NCBI GenBank assembly: GCA_943736015.1
Contig: OX031066.1
Coordinates: 8,374,245 to 8,438,244, forward strand
Length of the DNA: 64,000 nt
Direction: 5' to 3'
Source: Tridacna crocea
Taxonomy: Eukaryota; Mollusca; Bivalvia; Cardiida; Cardiidae
Shown here: piece by piece, positions 21,834 to 33,799 of the stretch
How the letters are laid out: every line of letters begins with the position of its first letter
How positions within the stretch are numbered: the first letter of the stretch is position 1
The notes under the pieces: model-generated
The model's input: only the letters and a program-made list of their open reading frames with translations
Database searches by the model: none
What the model was told of the DNA's origin: nothing
Program-made: the position numbers and the translations under genes

Positions 21834-24800
21834 GTGAGTCGTTCTTCAACATCATAGGTTTTATTGCCAGAGTTTATGGGGGAAAAACATGACCAGTGTC
21901 TGATAAATCAGTAAACGTAGAATAAACGTTCACGGTTGAAAAAGAAAGTCTGACTATCCGTGGTTAACCCTTTCCCAAACGACAAACTTTTGGACTAGAC
22001 CAAACTGAAAGCATTTGCAGACGATAATTCAACTCTCGCTGAAAAGATGATTTCTGTCTATGATAGGGTAGAAAACATTGTGGGAAAAGGAGAAAATGCT
22101 GGTTACCAGCATTTTGTCCTTTTCCCACAATGTTTTCGAAAGGCTACTATTGCAGACCCGTAAAAACCAGGGATTGTTTGGGAAAGGGTTAAGCCTTAAC
22201 TAAAAACCAAATAGATGAGGGTCAATGACCTAAAAGCGCTCCCAGGATCGATAAAGTTGAAGACATCGTGATTTTAATGATTGAATATTCCTTATTAATT
22301 ACCTACTTTCTGATCCCACGTGATTCAGTTTCCAATTTGTTCGAGATATCATCAGGACCAATATTTTGACCAATTTTTATTGGTTGGAAAAAGCGAAAGT
22401 AATATCGTATCACTCGTGTTTGGAATCTCTGTCACAATCAACATTCGACTGGGTGATTTAAATGTTACAACTATAAAGTTGCTATTTCACCTGCCTCATA
22501 TGAAGTTATAAGCCTATAAAATGTATTTTTTCCCAAATAAAAGTATTATAAATTACAGAAAACAGTTAAAGAATAGCTGGTATTGTTATTTTATAATTGG
22601 ACTAAACCACGTAAGACTCAGCATATTTTAGAATCAGACTTTTTTTCTGCTGAATGTATTTCTTTTCTAAAAATTAATCATTTTTTGAACAGCCTGTTTA
22701 CGTCAAGACATGCATTAATCTGTTCTCGTACAGGACTAAAAAAATAGAGCTTTATCTTTTTTAACAACGCGCTGCTGAACGCTATCCGATTACTTTTGAA
22801 ATGCACGCAGAAATCAGTGACAGTTCGCTTGGTCTGACTGATATACTGTTGAGAGAGGCACTGAGCACGATCCTCCGACAGTTAGCTTATCGTAAGCTAC
22901 ATCTAAGATGTGGAATATTTAAACTTGATTGAAATTAATTCATATTTGTAATGTACTTCATCTTTTTTAACAGAAAAATTCGGAAGACCAATTCATCAGC
23001 CGTGTATTTTGGATCTCTAGCTATTGTACAGACCTTATACCTACTGATACATATTATAATGGAATTGAACCTTGCTTGGGATGTGAACACATACCATCGA
23101 CCTACATTGTGTGAAGTGTTTAATTTTTTGATGATCTCACCACAGTATTTGGTAGGTATTATTTTACATGGATCACTTTTGAAAACGTGTATTATTTCAT
23201 ATACTACTTATGTTTTAGTATCTATTTTCACTTAAGTAATAGTGTTGACTTTCAGGTGATTAACAGGTAATAAGTATTGATTGAGTTCGTGTCCTACGGT
23301 GTGTTATCGAATTATTTCTCCCAAATAAAGTTTCATTATTAAAGAGTGTAAATCTTACGCCATTAATAGAGAAGCATAGTGGGTAGAGTAAGATCTTGCA
23401 GGCTTGTCCAGCAAACCCTCTGCGAAATACAAGGAACACATTTCCATCAAATTCATTTGTCTCATGATTTGTCGTTACTTTTCTCAGGTTGTGTTCCTGG
23501 ATGTTGCTTTCTTTTACGATTCCAATCTTGACACTTTTTCTGGCCATTTTTGTCATCCGTTCGCTTATTTTCACGTCAGCTATTTTTAAACATTATAGCG
23601 CCCATTACATTATCCTACATTTTCTTTTGCCACCATAAAAATGATTTCAGATATTTTCGAAATTAGATGAACAATTACGAGGTTTTATATGGTATTACAT
23701 TTTACAAGGTAACGGTCGCTGTACGATCCATGATAAGATCACAAACTACACAAATGCAGTTCTGGTGATATATTGTCTTGCATACCTACAATTTCATGTT
23801 TGGTTATATCTCTTACGTACGGATTTATATTCACCAACTATTCTGATGAAGATTCATGGTCTTAGTAACATTTTTTTTTTTCGAATTTAATAAAACACAA
23901 TTTCTATTCATACTTATATACCAAAAACCATTTGATGAACCGAATCAGAGGTTCCTTTACTTTCGCAAGTCAAGAATTAGACCGAGAACGAAACTGACAC
24001 GTGTTGGTGAATACGAACATTTACAGCACTCGCCATTCCCTTACATCTCCAGAGCTAATAGAAAGATGTCTATGGCGTTATTATATTATCTTAACCGTGC
24101 TGAGAACGTGAATCTAATATATGAGGGTCTGCAAAACTAGCCATACACATATATAAACAGTGTTAGGGGAGACCACTCCTTCATGCATAGGTTCGTCCCG
24201 ATTCAAATACACTACCTAACAACTGCGTCAGAGAGATATCTCTTTGGCTCAGTGGTTACGGTATTGAATTCTGTAATCTTCGAGAAACGAGGATGATTGT
24301 CCTTCATGGGTTTGAATCCCACCAGATGCCGTTTGTATTTGAGCTATGCGTTTATTTGTTTCTTCATTACGAAATTTGTTCGTAAGAACAGATTAAACAT
24401 CTCTATGCCTAAAACTAGAGTTTCCAACCTTTTAAAATAATGAAGCTAACAAGATGGCTTTGCTTAATGAAAAGCTGCTATCCAGTGTTATATAAACGCA
24501 GCTGAATTCCAATACAATGCACCTGTAATGTACAAACCTTACTGTACACAAACTGGCCGTTCATGGCACACTTGCAATAGAAAACTTCTACTTTAGGAAG
24601 CCTGTGTTAATTGTCAGAAGTAAACAAGGATGTTTATAAATACGTTCTGGGCATCCTTTCCCCGGCCTCTTTTTTTTAAGTTCTACCTCGCGATTAAGAA
24701 CACAGAGAAGAGAAAATGAAATCGTTGTCCGAAATTTAACGATTTATCTTTAAACCTGCACACCAGATTGTACTTGTTTATTCACATAAGTGATGAAGTT

Positions 24801-25613
24801 GACGAATGGTGTTTAATGCGCCTTTCAAAGTTATTTTGTATTTATTTGCAGGTTCCAATGCTAGTCCTTGGCTTTACTACAGAGAGATACATCGCTGTTT
24901 GTCATCCTTTTGTGAAAGAAAAATATTGCACGGTTACTAGAGCTAAAATTGTTATATGTTGTATGGCTGGACTTGCCATTGGCTTAGGTTCATTACAGAC
25001 GTATATTTGGGCGTGGGATGATTTCTTAGGTTGTGTATTCCGTGTTAACACTGAACTGTTTAACACCGTATGGAGTTGGATAACAGAAATGATAATCTTT
25101 GGAGTAATCCCTATCGGATGTCTTTTGATAAATGTATTGGTGATCCGTGAAATCAAGCGTTTGTCTATTCAGAGTGCTGCACGTGGGCAGGACGGATCAT
25201 CGTCTAATGCTGCTTCAACTACAACGTTACTTGCAGTGTCTTTTTATTTTATATTTACTTTACTCCCGGCCACGATTGTTTACGTCATACAGACGTCAGT
25301 TAAACAAGGGAACCCCACACTTCCGTTCAGCGAATGGAACTCGGATCCAATGTGGGTTAGTTATTTTAGATATCTGACTGCTCGAAAAATAGTTGAGGAG
25401 ATCTGTTTATCTAATTACGCGGTGTATTTTGTGATTTATTATACGACCGGTGTATACTTTAGACGAGAATTTAAGAATCTCCTCGGCTTGAACAAATTTA
25501 CAAAGCATATCTACAGCAGTAAAAGGACCACGGAGTCAGACTACAGTCTAGTTAATTCTAATGGTAAAACAATGACCGAAACAGTTATGTTGGATGCCAC
25601 AAGCGAACAGTAA
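21631..25613 (+). CDS. Rhodopsin-class (class A) G-protein coupled receptor, 3 coding exons, 380 aa; orphan, probably peptide-type
   Basis: Joining 21631-21833, 22974-23151 and 24852-25613 gives 1143 nt with agreeing splice phases. The product is a plasma-membrane seven-helix receptor. An extracellular N-terminus with Asn-glycosylation sites (NST, NIT, NGS) precedes TM1 (about 46-68, with the GN pair). TM2 lies at about 77-97 and TM3 carries Cys114 and the ERY motif 138-140. TM4 is about 158-180, and Cys188 in loop 2 pairs with Cys114. TM5 (200-225) has Pro214, TM6 (251-273) has Pro266, and TM7 is about 306-326 followed by FRREF helix 8. Unusual points: Asp2.50 appears as Gln87, the CWxP position reads TLLP, and NPxxY reads YFVIY (319-323). 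The length and short third loop fit small-peptide receptors; the ligand is unknown. Intron 1 carries a family A MITE. Confidence 0.85.
21964..22192. mobile_element. Family A MITE (copy 8) in GPCR intron 1
   Basis: TTAACCCTTTCCCAAACGAC ... GGGAAAGGGTTAA, 229 bp. The palindrome is centred on GGTTACC and the right arm has one unpaired change (TTTTGTCC). Confidence 0.86.
22974..23151 (+). CDS. GPCR coding exon 2 (loop 1 to the start of TM3)
   Basis: The acceptor TTTTTTAACAG ends at 22973, and the first base completes the Arg codon split by intron 1. The donor GTAGGT begins at 23152 after a whole Leu codon. The exon encodes TM2 and Cys114 at the top of TM3. Confidence 0.82.
23152..24851 (+). other. 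GPCR intron 2
   Basis: A 1700-bp GT-AG intron in phase 0 interrupting TM3. It contains a decayed tRNA-like segment; its open frames have no recognisable motif. Confidence 0.8.
24243..24325 (+). repeat. tRNA-like segment in GPCR intron 2
   Basis: TTGGCTCAGTGGTTACGGTA and GGGTTTGAATCCCACC are A-box and B-box-like with the right order but wide spacing. A decayed SINE is likelier than a tRNA gene. Confidence 0.4.
24852..25613 (+). CDS. GPCR coding exon 3 (TM3 to C-terminus)
   Basis: The acceptor TTTATTTGCAG ends at 24851 and is in phase 0 with exon 2, giving the TM3 sequence that continues into ERY. An ATG at 24768 in the same frame lies upstream of the acceptor and is intronic. The exon ends with TAA at 25611-25613; AATAAA follows at 25770. 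Confidence 0.87.
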   Translation, partial: VPMLVLGFTTERYIAVCHPFVKEKYCTVTRAKIVICCMAGLAIGLGSLQTYIWAWDDFLGCVFRVNTELFNTVWSWITEMIIFGVIPIGCLLINVLVIREIKRLSIQSAARGQDGSSSNAASTTTLLAVSFYFIFTLLPATIVYVIQTSVKQGNPTLPFSEWNSDPMWVSYFRYLTARKIVEEICLSNYAVYFVIYYTTGVYFRREFKNLLGLNKFTKHIYSSKRTTESDYSLVNSNGKTMTETVMLDATSEQ

Positions 25614-25769
25614 AAAGTGATATTTGACAAAGCAACTAACAGTGTGCTTAGGGTTAGAATAGCAGAACTTACGAAGAGAGTTGTGCATTAGGTCTGCTTG
25701 CACTCTCCGACAAAATTAATTGGTAAAAATTTGAAAAAATGGGAGATAGCAAATACTTTTGACCAAAAT

Positions 25770-25775
25770 AATAAA
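25770..25775 (+). terminator. Possible polyadenylation signal of the GPCR gene
   Basis: AATAAA lies 157 bp after the stop codon. It is the first such hexamer downstream. This is weak evidence on its own in AT-rich DNA. Confidence 0.35.
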
Positions 25776-26291
25776 ATACACGGGCTGACATTGGTATAAA
25801 CAATACCTGCACCATGCCTTTCTTCTGTACCTTAGACCCGCATGCATTTGCTATAACGGAAAGCCGATGCACTCAAAACTGCATAAAGACTTAAAGGATT
25901 TCAGCGATAAACTTTTCTGTGAACAAATGTAATTAATGGGTTCAATCACTGGATTCTTAATCTCGAGAAGGACAAAGTTCATATATTTGTACATATTTCC
26001 TCTGAAAACGGATTCAGCTTTTGTACATTTTTTCGATCAGATTAAAATACAAATCCCATTTTTAAGACTATGTTATATTTATTTGAAATTTAGAAAAATA
26101 AATGCCAACTATCAACTATACAAATTAAAAGATACGATACTGCAAGCATAGATCCAAACGCGGGTTCTTGGTAATAGATGTTGTGTCCGAAACACTTAGC
26201 TTTGGAAAATGTATGTCTGGATTACCTGCCTCTAACACTGTCTTATCGTGTCAGGAAAAGCGCAATATTAGCGGCCTCCGTGCAGGTGTAA

Positions 26292-26352
26292 TGCAGAGAA
26301 AAGACTCTCCCTCCATGGGTCATTTCTCTACGTAAAGGAATGACCCGGGTCA
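26292..26352. repeat. Family H fragment
   Basis: GGTGTAATGCAGAGAAAAGA, CCATGGGTCATTTCTCTACG and GAATGACCCGGGTCA match parts of 54346-54574. Confidence 0.55.
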
Positions 26353-26396
26353 CAGCAAGGATGAAGCAATTATGTGTATATGACACCTTTTGATTA

Positions 26397-26471
26397 CATA
26401 GAAAACATTGTGGCAAAAGGTGAAATTGCTCGTCACGAGCAATTTCACCTTTGGCCACAATGTTTTCCAAA
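26397..26471. repeat. Family A-like hairpin core, divergent
   Basis: GAAAACATTGTGGCAAAAGG and its complement flank a centre TCGTCACGA. The outer parts of family A are not recognisable. Changes from the family consensus are mirrored on both arms. Confidence 0.7.
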
Positions 26472-29400
26472 GTCTCCTACAAGGAATGCGTAGAAATGAG
26501 TATCTATGGAATAAAAGGTTAATACCTTCATAGCTAACATCATACTTCAATAAATTCCCGAAAGTTTCGTTTCAAGATTTAAAGTCAAAAGTCATGGAGT
26601 GCAAAGAAAAAGAGGAACAGAGTCAAGGATAAGGACCTCTTGGATAAAATTGAAGTTATACACTGAATTGTCACACTATTGTGACCCATCACGCAAAAAG
26701 GGACCTTCTGGGAAAGATAGAATGGCCACTTTTGAAGCAGAAAATTTCAATAAAATGAAAACTGTCGACCCTGGTCAGCCTGCCCAATGAGTGCACTCTG
26801 ACCAGTTATGACACGTTTTGTAGCTCCAAGAAATGTTCCTTTATGCGTGACGGGTCGTAATTACAGTTGACTATCGATCATTTAGATATAATAAAGATCA
26901 GGCTGAAAGATATTTACTCGGATATCGAATTAGTTAGTATATATAATATAATGCTGAAATTGAGACCAAAGACCGTACACATAATTGTATTCTTAACTAT
27001 AGAGCTTGAAAGAAAAACTCCGTTTTGTCACTTTCCTTTTTTGAATCTGCCGCCCCTACGACCAAAACAATGCAAGATGGCGACAGTTGCATTTAATTTC
27101 ATTTGAAGCATTATATAAGCAGACAGAAAAAATAAGAAAAGGTCAGACTGTCTCGATGTATTGGAAATGGATGGAAATGGCCATACACGGTATAGTAATA
27201 TGGCATTTAGACTGTTTCCATTAAAATGAAACCCGCTAACTGACTCACAATCTTTTATGAAATACTGACTTATCCAAGTTGTACTTTTGAAGTTGCTTGT
27301 AACCTTCTGTCTGACTGTGCACTGTACGGATAGAAGGTTGAATATACTTTTCAAGGGCAACTAGCTTATTGCATGGTCCTGTTTACGTCATCCTTGACCT
27401 TACGGGTACAAAACTTCAAAGCATCAGAGAAAAAGAACCAACCTGATACGAACTCAACAGGAATGCAGTACAATTCTGCTTAACTCTTCAAATAACTGAC
27501 TTTGTTATTAACTAAGAACTTTGGTGAATCACGACAACTAAGATTAAAAGAAAACACTTTCTCCTCTTAAATTTTTGACTGGATTTTGTTGCCATTCTTT
27601 TCAGAACAATTCTCGTCTGGACCTCTGTCAGATTTCGTCGCATACTTTCCGTTATAATTTACTTTAAACTATTTTAGCGCTCAATGAAAACCAAATCTCT
27701 TTCAATGACTCGAAGTACAGTCTACTGCTGCTCGGAAAGTCTTTCATTTTACAGTTCTGACTACACAAGCGGAAGGGATAAATCAAAGATTAGAGCGCAC
27801 ATTCTGTGTAGCCTGATCTTGATCTATGCCGTTATCAATATTTCCTGTTTTCGCCGATATCTCTGAAAGGATTAGACGTGATTTATCAGTGTCCTTTTAA
27901 TTAAATTGGTGTTTTAAGGGTAAGTCACAAGAAAATAACGATGATAATATTCTAATTCATAATATTCTAATGATTGTTGGAACGTCCCAACTGTATTGAT
28001 ATGACACGTTTGATACTTTCCAGATTCCACTGTGGCCTTGACCTTATCCTTTCAGATATCATCTGTAACACTGACATAGTGACAAATTTACACGAAGAAC
28101 TAATTGTATTTCAGTGCAAAGTGTTGCAGTGTTGAAGACAAACTCAGTCGCTTTAGCAAAAAAAAATGAGCATCAGCTTCAGATTGCATAAGCCATGTAA
28201 GCTTATCTGAGATTTACCCTGCGTTAAAATCTATTAACATGTGAGCTTATGCACATGTATATGAACTCAGCCTAGCAAGCAGATAGACTTTCGGGTCCGG
28301 GGATAAGGACCTGGATGCAAGTTTAAGATTCAGGTATATTTTATTGAAATGACAAAACATCGTCCTATTATCTGTATTTCGCAGTCCAGCAAAACGGTTC
28401 CGCAAATAGCTGATTTTGGTAGCATGCAGTCTAAGTATCTCAAGATCTACTCCGTCCATTTGTTTGTTATATTCTATAACCATAAAGTTTTTATGTGCGA
28501 AATGGATGTATATTCACATCGGCCAGAAAGTAAGTGATGGCTCATTTAATTACCAAAAAAAAGTTAAACCCTATGGATGTAAATATTATACATGTAGATC
28601 TACAAGGAATTATCACTCAGCAAAATGTTCGAAATAAAAGACACCTCAATCTCAACATGATTTTTACAATGTCATATATAACATGGACCTATGATCAGAC
28701 ACTGGGTAATGACCACGATCAAAGTTAGATCCTGCATAAAGGTCATTCTTCCAACGGTTTCAGGGTTCAAAAAATCCACTCGTCCGCTCGTCCTTACCTG
28801 TAAAAATTTGGTGAGGGCAAGTGGATTATCCTTCGTTGCCTAACTGTAGGATGAGTGCAAAATGGCTGGAGGACAAGTAAGAACTCTGATTTTTCTGGAC
28901 CCTTTATTGGTAAGACATTTAATAGAAGCGGAAATTTAATTCTAAAGCTGCTAAAAGCAAAATAAGGCGCTATTACGCCCATTTTAGAGGAAGACTAGAC
29001 TGTAGAAAACTGTCAGAGATATAGATATTTTACCCCAAAAATAATAAAACTTTGGAACTACAATATTTATTTTTTTTTTTTACAAATGGTTGGTAACTTT
29101 CATTCAACTTGTTTAGAGGTAAAGAGCGAATCAAAGAAATCTTGTTATTAATCACTCAGAAATTATAACAAATCAAATGCGTCAACGAGTCTTCGAGGAA
29201 CTACGGGATGCGAATCACAAATGACAATGATGAATCGACCAACACACAATCTTCAGGGAAATCACACGTAGTTTTTAAGAAATACGACGGTAATTTGCGA
29301 AGAGGGAAAAGATTCCTCAAATTTGCGTCACTCTTCACCGGTAAATACAGAATGATATCAGACTTGAAAAGCTGAAATGAGATAAAGGTTTGATTACTTC

Positions 29401-29835
29401 TGCTACAAATTTTGAAGACAAAATCACCACAAATGGAAGGTCTGACACAACCAACATAACATTGACCATTGCACCAGTGCATGTGTAGATACCAGATTCT
29501 GCGTATCGCGTCATCTTGGAGTCCTTACCGAGGCGATTTATCAATAGCTTGCACATTACGATCCTCCGTGGTTCCATCTGTTAGGACGTTGGATGTGTAT
29601 TTGAGAAATTCCAGTTCTCTATCCTAGACCTTATTTAGTAAAAAAGAGTGCATTTTCTCCCAGTTTTAGAACAACTTAAACCTAAAAGAGACATAAAGAA
29701 GGCAACCTTTGTCGTAGTACGGCATAAATGAAATATTGTTGAAGTATGTATTTAAGGGAATCATACGGTTTCACCTGTGTCCATTCTAAACTTGGCGGGC
29801 ATCTTCCACATTTTAATAATATGTAAAATTTATTA

Positions 29836-29951
29836 GACATATGCTAAACCATTTGGTTTAGCCAATCAAAAGATGTGTTACTCTCCAGTTTAGAAAATTC
29901 TGGAGAACAAGACTAAATGTTCCTAAGAATGGTTGTTGAATACAGGCCCTG
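29836..29951. repeat. Family C element, right half
   Basis: GCTAAACCATTTGGTTTAGC, then GAACAAGACTAAATGTTCCT and GTTGAATACAGGCCC, match the right half of 700-896. Confidence 0.65.
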
Positions 29952-30604
29952 CTGGATTCAATCTGGATCCTAAGTAGTAAGAGTGGAGCGCTTAGAGAGC
30001 AGATTTGTATTGCAAATCCGCTTACTTCGATCGGTCCGATCGGAATCAATTACTGTCATATTGGCTTGCACTGTACACATTCTACTATCTAGTAAAGAAA
30101 ATAGCGTCAGATTGGAGTGTCGGCCAACCGGTCCACTATATCAATCTAGAACGCCCGATATCATAATTGTTACTTTGCTGGGCAAACATTTCCAATGAAA
30201 TATGTTTGTAAACATTATATTACACGTGACGAAATGCTTATTTCTGGTTTTTGCTCCATACTATTGCTAAATACAGCTCAACAAACCCCCCCTGTCAAAC
30301 CGTCAAGTCTTTTGCTTTCCTATTTTGTTTCATAACGAGAAAAACCTTTCCAGTGAAATGCAGTAGGTTTGAGTGCCTCAAGCCGGAGATCCTATGGACA
30401 ATGTTTACTCTTTTACATTGACTTGTGGATTACTTGTGAAATTATTCTTGTCAAGAGGAAAACACTGTTCATGAGAAGCATTTTTTATCTATTCAACAAC
30501 AATGATTTTAAATACATTTGCGTATTAAATTTCAACATGGATCATCATAAACATTGCGAACGGGTATTTTTTGTTTGTAAGTGTGTGTGAATGTCAGTTG
30601 CAAA

Positions 30605-30796
30605 TTTATTTCGAGAAGTGATGAAGTAACCCTCATGAAAGCAACAGACGTCAACGGCGATCTTGTATCAAACACTACAAACCTCTTGTTGCCTTACTTG
30701 TCTATCAAGATATTAGATATCGGGTTTTACAAAGTGGTCGCTAATTCCTTGAAAGCTCTTGCCGTGCGTCTACTCTCGGATTCAACAGACGTGTAA
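30605..30796 (+). pseudogene. Possible immunoglobulin-like domain exon remnant
   Basis: A stretch reading VTLMKATDVNGDLVSNTT, then LLLPYLSIKILDIGFYKVVA, resembles the second half of an Ig-like domain: a strand pair followed by a D-x-G-x-Y motif. It ends at TAA, and no cysteine partner, flanking exon or convincing splice pair was found. It could be a relic of a gene copy or chance. I do not assign a gene. Confidence 0.25.
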
Positions 30797-32227
30797 AGTG
30801 GTTTTAATTTACCAAATTAGTGGCCGACAATTCATCAAATAAAGTGTTTCATAAATAGCTGGTAAAGTTACATGCCTGTTTTGAGACGTGAACTAGATCG
30901 GTTTCTGATTAAAAACAAAACATGATTTCACAAATATGACCAGCAAAGAGCTTTGATAGAGAGGACAAACTCTAGGTGCATTCTGTGAACTTTTAAAAGG
31001 ATAAAATGTTCAACGCTGGTGTTCGCAGATTTTAACTTGCCATATTCCACCGGTTTGATATTTATAATTAGTCTTAATGTTTTAAAAAACAAAATGGGTG
31101 AGAGGATTCACTGTAAGAACATGTACACTATGCTATGCCTACATACGAACGTAGACACGTAAAAACCAGAGCTTGTTTGGGAAGGGTTAAAATGTCTTTT
31201 CACCGTATTGGAAAGTGTAGACAAGAGACCAGACAGCACATTTTCTGATCTGAATCTACACTATAAGGAAACGCAAAGAGTCTTTCTTGGCAGCCCACTG
31301 TTAAATGAAATTCACTGACAGAATTTTATACCGGTGATACATGCGCCGAAAAAACGAATTCAGTACTCTATTGCTGATTTGTAACGGTTTCATTGCAAAC
31401 TCTCTCTCTATCTCTCTCTCTAGGATGTAAGCCATTTTGTGTACTTTTAACTGTAAACTGTAAAACGAATTTTTTTTCTGTAAAGACAGTTATATGTAAA
31501 ATAGAAACTTGAAAATATCGACAGACTGATTGAAAATATGTTCCAAGCTTTCATTACTGTTTAGGGTACACATAAAAAGAGAAAATGACCGAAAACATGA
31601 TTGAGATAACGGTTGATAGAAAAAAAAGTAGAGAAAGGATCCCGAGGGATGGTTAATATTCCCGTTCATATTTTTTTTTTCAGTGTGGCCGAGTTATGTC
31701 AATTTCTGTATGTTCCCTTGGCTAGGAAAGCATGAAGATCTTACAAATATGTAAATTGCCACAAGAGTCCATGGAATTTTTTACTCTTACTCTATCGACG
31801 TTCTCTTGAATATTTGTTGCTGATATCATTTAATCAATTTGCAAGGGATACAAGCTTTAATTCTTTACCGGCAAAGAAGAACGGGTTTTAATGGAACAAA
31901 GGAAACAAGCTTGTTCAAAATTCGCGGGAAACGGAAGGATTACTGATCACTAGCGATTCTCCTTTGTCATAATTGTTTTTACAATTTTAAAGACAAATCC
32001 AGTTGGGCGGCTCTCTCTGGGAAGGCAGTTTATTGCATCTTTGTTATGCACTTTACCAGTAAGGTATAATACACATAATAGGTCATTCAATGCTTTTCCA
32101 AACTGCACACAATTGGTTGGAAATGCTCATTCAATACAGAAATGTCACATTATATTTTCAAATCAGTAAAATAATGTTGCCTAAATCTACACGTACAAAT
32201 CGCCAATTATACTTGGGAACATAATTG

Positions 32228-32484
32228 GCTTTTAACACGCGAAAAGGGGCATTCGGACATTTGCGTAAAGTATCGTCACAGATCAGCACGCGCAGTCCGC
32301 GCAGGCTAATCCGAGACGACACTTTTCTTTTTCATGTAATTTTCTGTTTTGCACACGTCTATTGTAGCACAAATTCTAATGTAGTGGTAAAGTGCCGTCT
32401 CGGGTTAGCCTGCACGGGCTGCGCAGGCTGATCCTAGACGATACTTTACACAAATGTCCGAATGCCCCTTTTGGCGTGTTGCAA
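32228..32484. mobile_element. Family I MITE, long TIRs (copy 1)
   Basis: AACACGCGAAAAGGGGCATT and its complement at the right extend into CGGACATTTGCGTAAAG arms of about 85 bp. Each arm contains its own small stem-loop (CAGTCCGCGCAGG type). Confidence 0.8.
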
Positions 32485-33418
32485 GCCGTATACTGTCCTA
32501 CCAAAAAGAATAACTTCTGTTAGAAATAAAAATTCTACTAGATGTGACTATGATGACATAAGCTACAAAATCTAAACAACTCCGATTTGAATAATATGTA
32601 CTTGAAAAGCCTAAATAAGACTGAACAAGATTTCATCGATATCCTACCAGACTTTTGTTTACAGACAACCAGACAAATGATCTCTGTGACCTATTAAGTT
32701 CAGGCGACTAAGGTACCATGTAGGCAAAAGCGTGCAAATTTGCGTGGAGCACATTCTTTGAATTAATAGAAAGAAAAAGATATCGTCTGGATTTTGTCAG
32801 CCTTTCATCACAATAAAAACCGGGACAAGGTCGATTCAATATTGGACTTTCTGGGCCTGTTGTTAACAACAATTAGCAGGCTCGGTTAAGAATCTGTACT
32901 CGATAATAAGAAGGGAGGTAACTCTATGTAAATAACCTGTCCTCTTTTAAGATTTATTATCTCCCGTTTATTTTCTCAAACTGTATTACGCGCTGATGTT
33001 ATCAATGACTTGCGTTTAATCTTTCTAGCGCCAAAAAGTCATATAGATGTATACAATATGGCAAGAACCATGAATCTTATTGTAATCATTTTTTTTTTGC
33101 AATTATGCAAAGTATTGGACAAAATCAAAACAACCGATCTGCCCTGTGATCTCTCCGAGCTGACCTTTTTAAGCATATTAAAAGATGATGAGATTATTCA
33201 AACATTCCTCTTTTATCTGATAACTAACCTTTCATGGTAATATACACAAAACGAGTATTCTTTCAAACGTTCAGAATAAAAGGTCGTAAGGTCATTCATC
33301 AAAAACCTGTATCCACACTTACTTTTTTTCTTTATTATTTCCAACCATGATTCTCCCTTTGATTCCACTGTCGTAATGAAGTATCGTTATAAAGCTACGA
33401 TAACCTTAACCCTGTTTT

Positions 33419-33645
33419 TTAACCCTGATGCTGCTTAGGGCTACTAAGGTACCTTTAACAGCCATTGTTGATTGAGAGCAAACGGCACAGAAGCTGCAGT
33501 CTGATAGTGAATCTTACAGAACCTGCTGTCTGATAGTTAATCTACACAGTCCGATGGGGAGATTATTTGAACTCCTATCCACTACATAACTAAAATGAAA
33601 TTTTCAATTTAGTAGTAAAAACCAAAATATGCTTTTTCAAGGTTA
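33419..33645. mobile_element. Family B MITE, diverged
   Basis: It begins TTAACCCTGATGCTGCTTAG. It carries GCAGTCTGATAGT and TCTACACAGTCCGATGGGGA, matching the family B hairpin and right half. Confidence 0.6.
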
Positions 33646-33662
33646 TGTTTTATGAAATGGTC

Positions 33663-33750
33663 TGCAACACGCGAAAAGGGGCATACGGACATTTGCGTAA
33701 AGTGTCACTCCGGATCAGCTAATACAATCCGCGCATACTTTCCATATTTT
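33663..33750. repeat. Family I MITE, left arm only
   Basis: TGCAACACGCGAAAAGGGGC, then ACGGACATTTGCGTAAAGTG, match the left arm of 32228-32484. The right part is missing; the LINE fragment begins about 50 bp on. Confidence 0.65.
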
Positions 33751-33799
33751 CGCAAATCACGAATGAAGGATAAATAAACACATACATAAATAATATTTG

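Larger units (their letters stand above)
25776..32227. other. Gene-less stretch
   Basis: It holds family A-, C- and H-derived fragments and the weak Ig-like remnant. Palindromic AGATCAGACTG-type debris occurs near 27790 and 31230. Short CT runs lie at 31400-31422. Nothing else is recognised. Confidence 0.55.

Noticed and set aside
24768..24851. In-frame ATG upstream of GPCR exon 3
   Set aside because: A TTTATTTGCAG acceptor at 24851 restores phase with exon 2, and the residues before it do not fit TM3; this part is intronic.
29335..29577. Minus-strand ESGIYTCTG motif suggesting an Ig domain
   Set aside because: A single short motif with no supporting strands or exon structure; chance is as likely.
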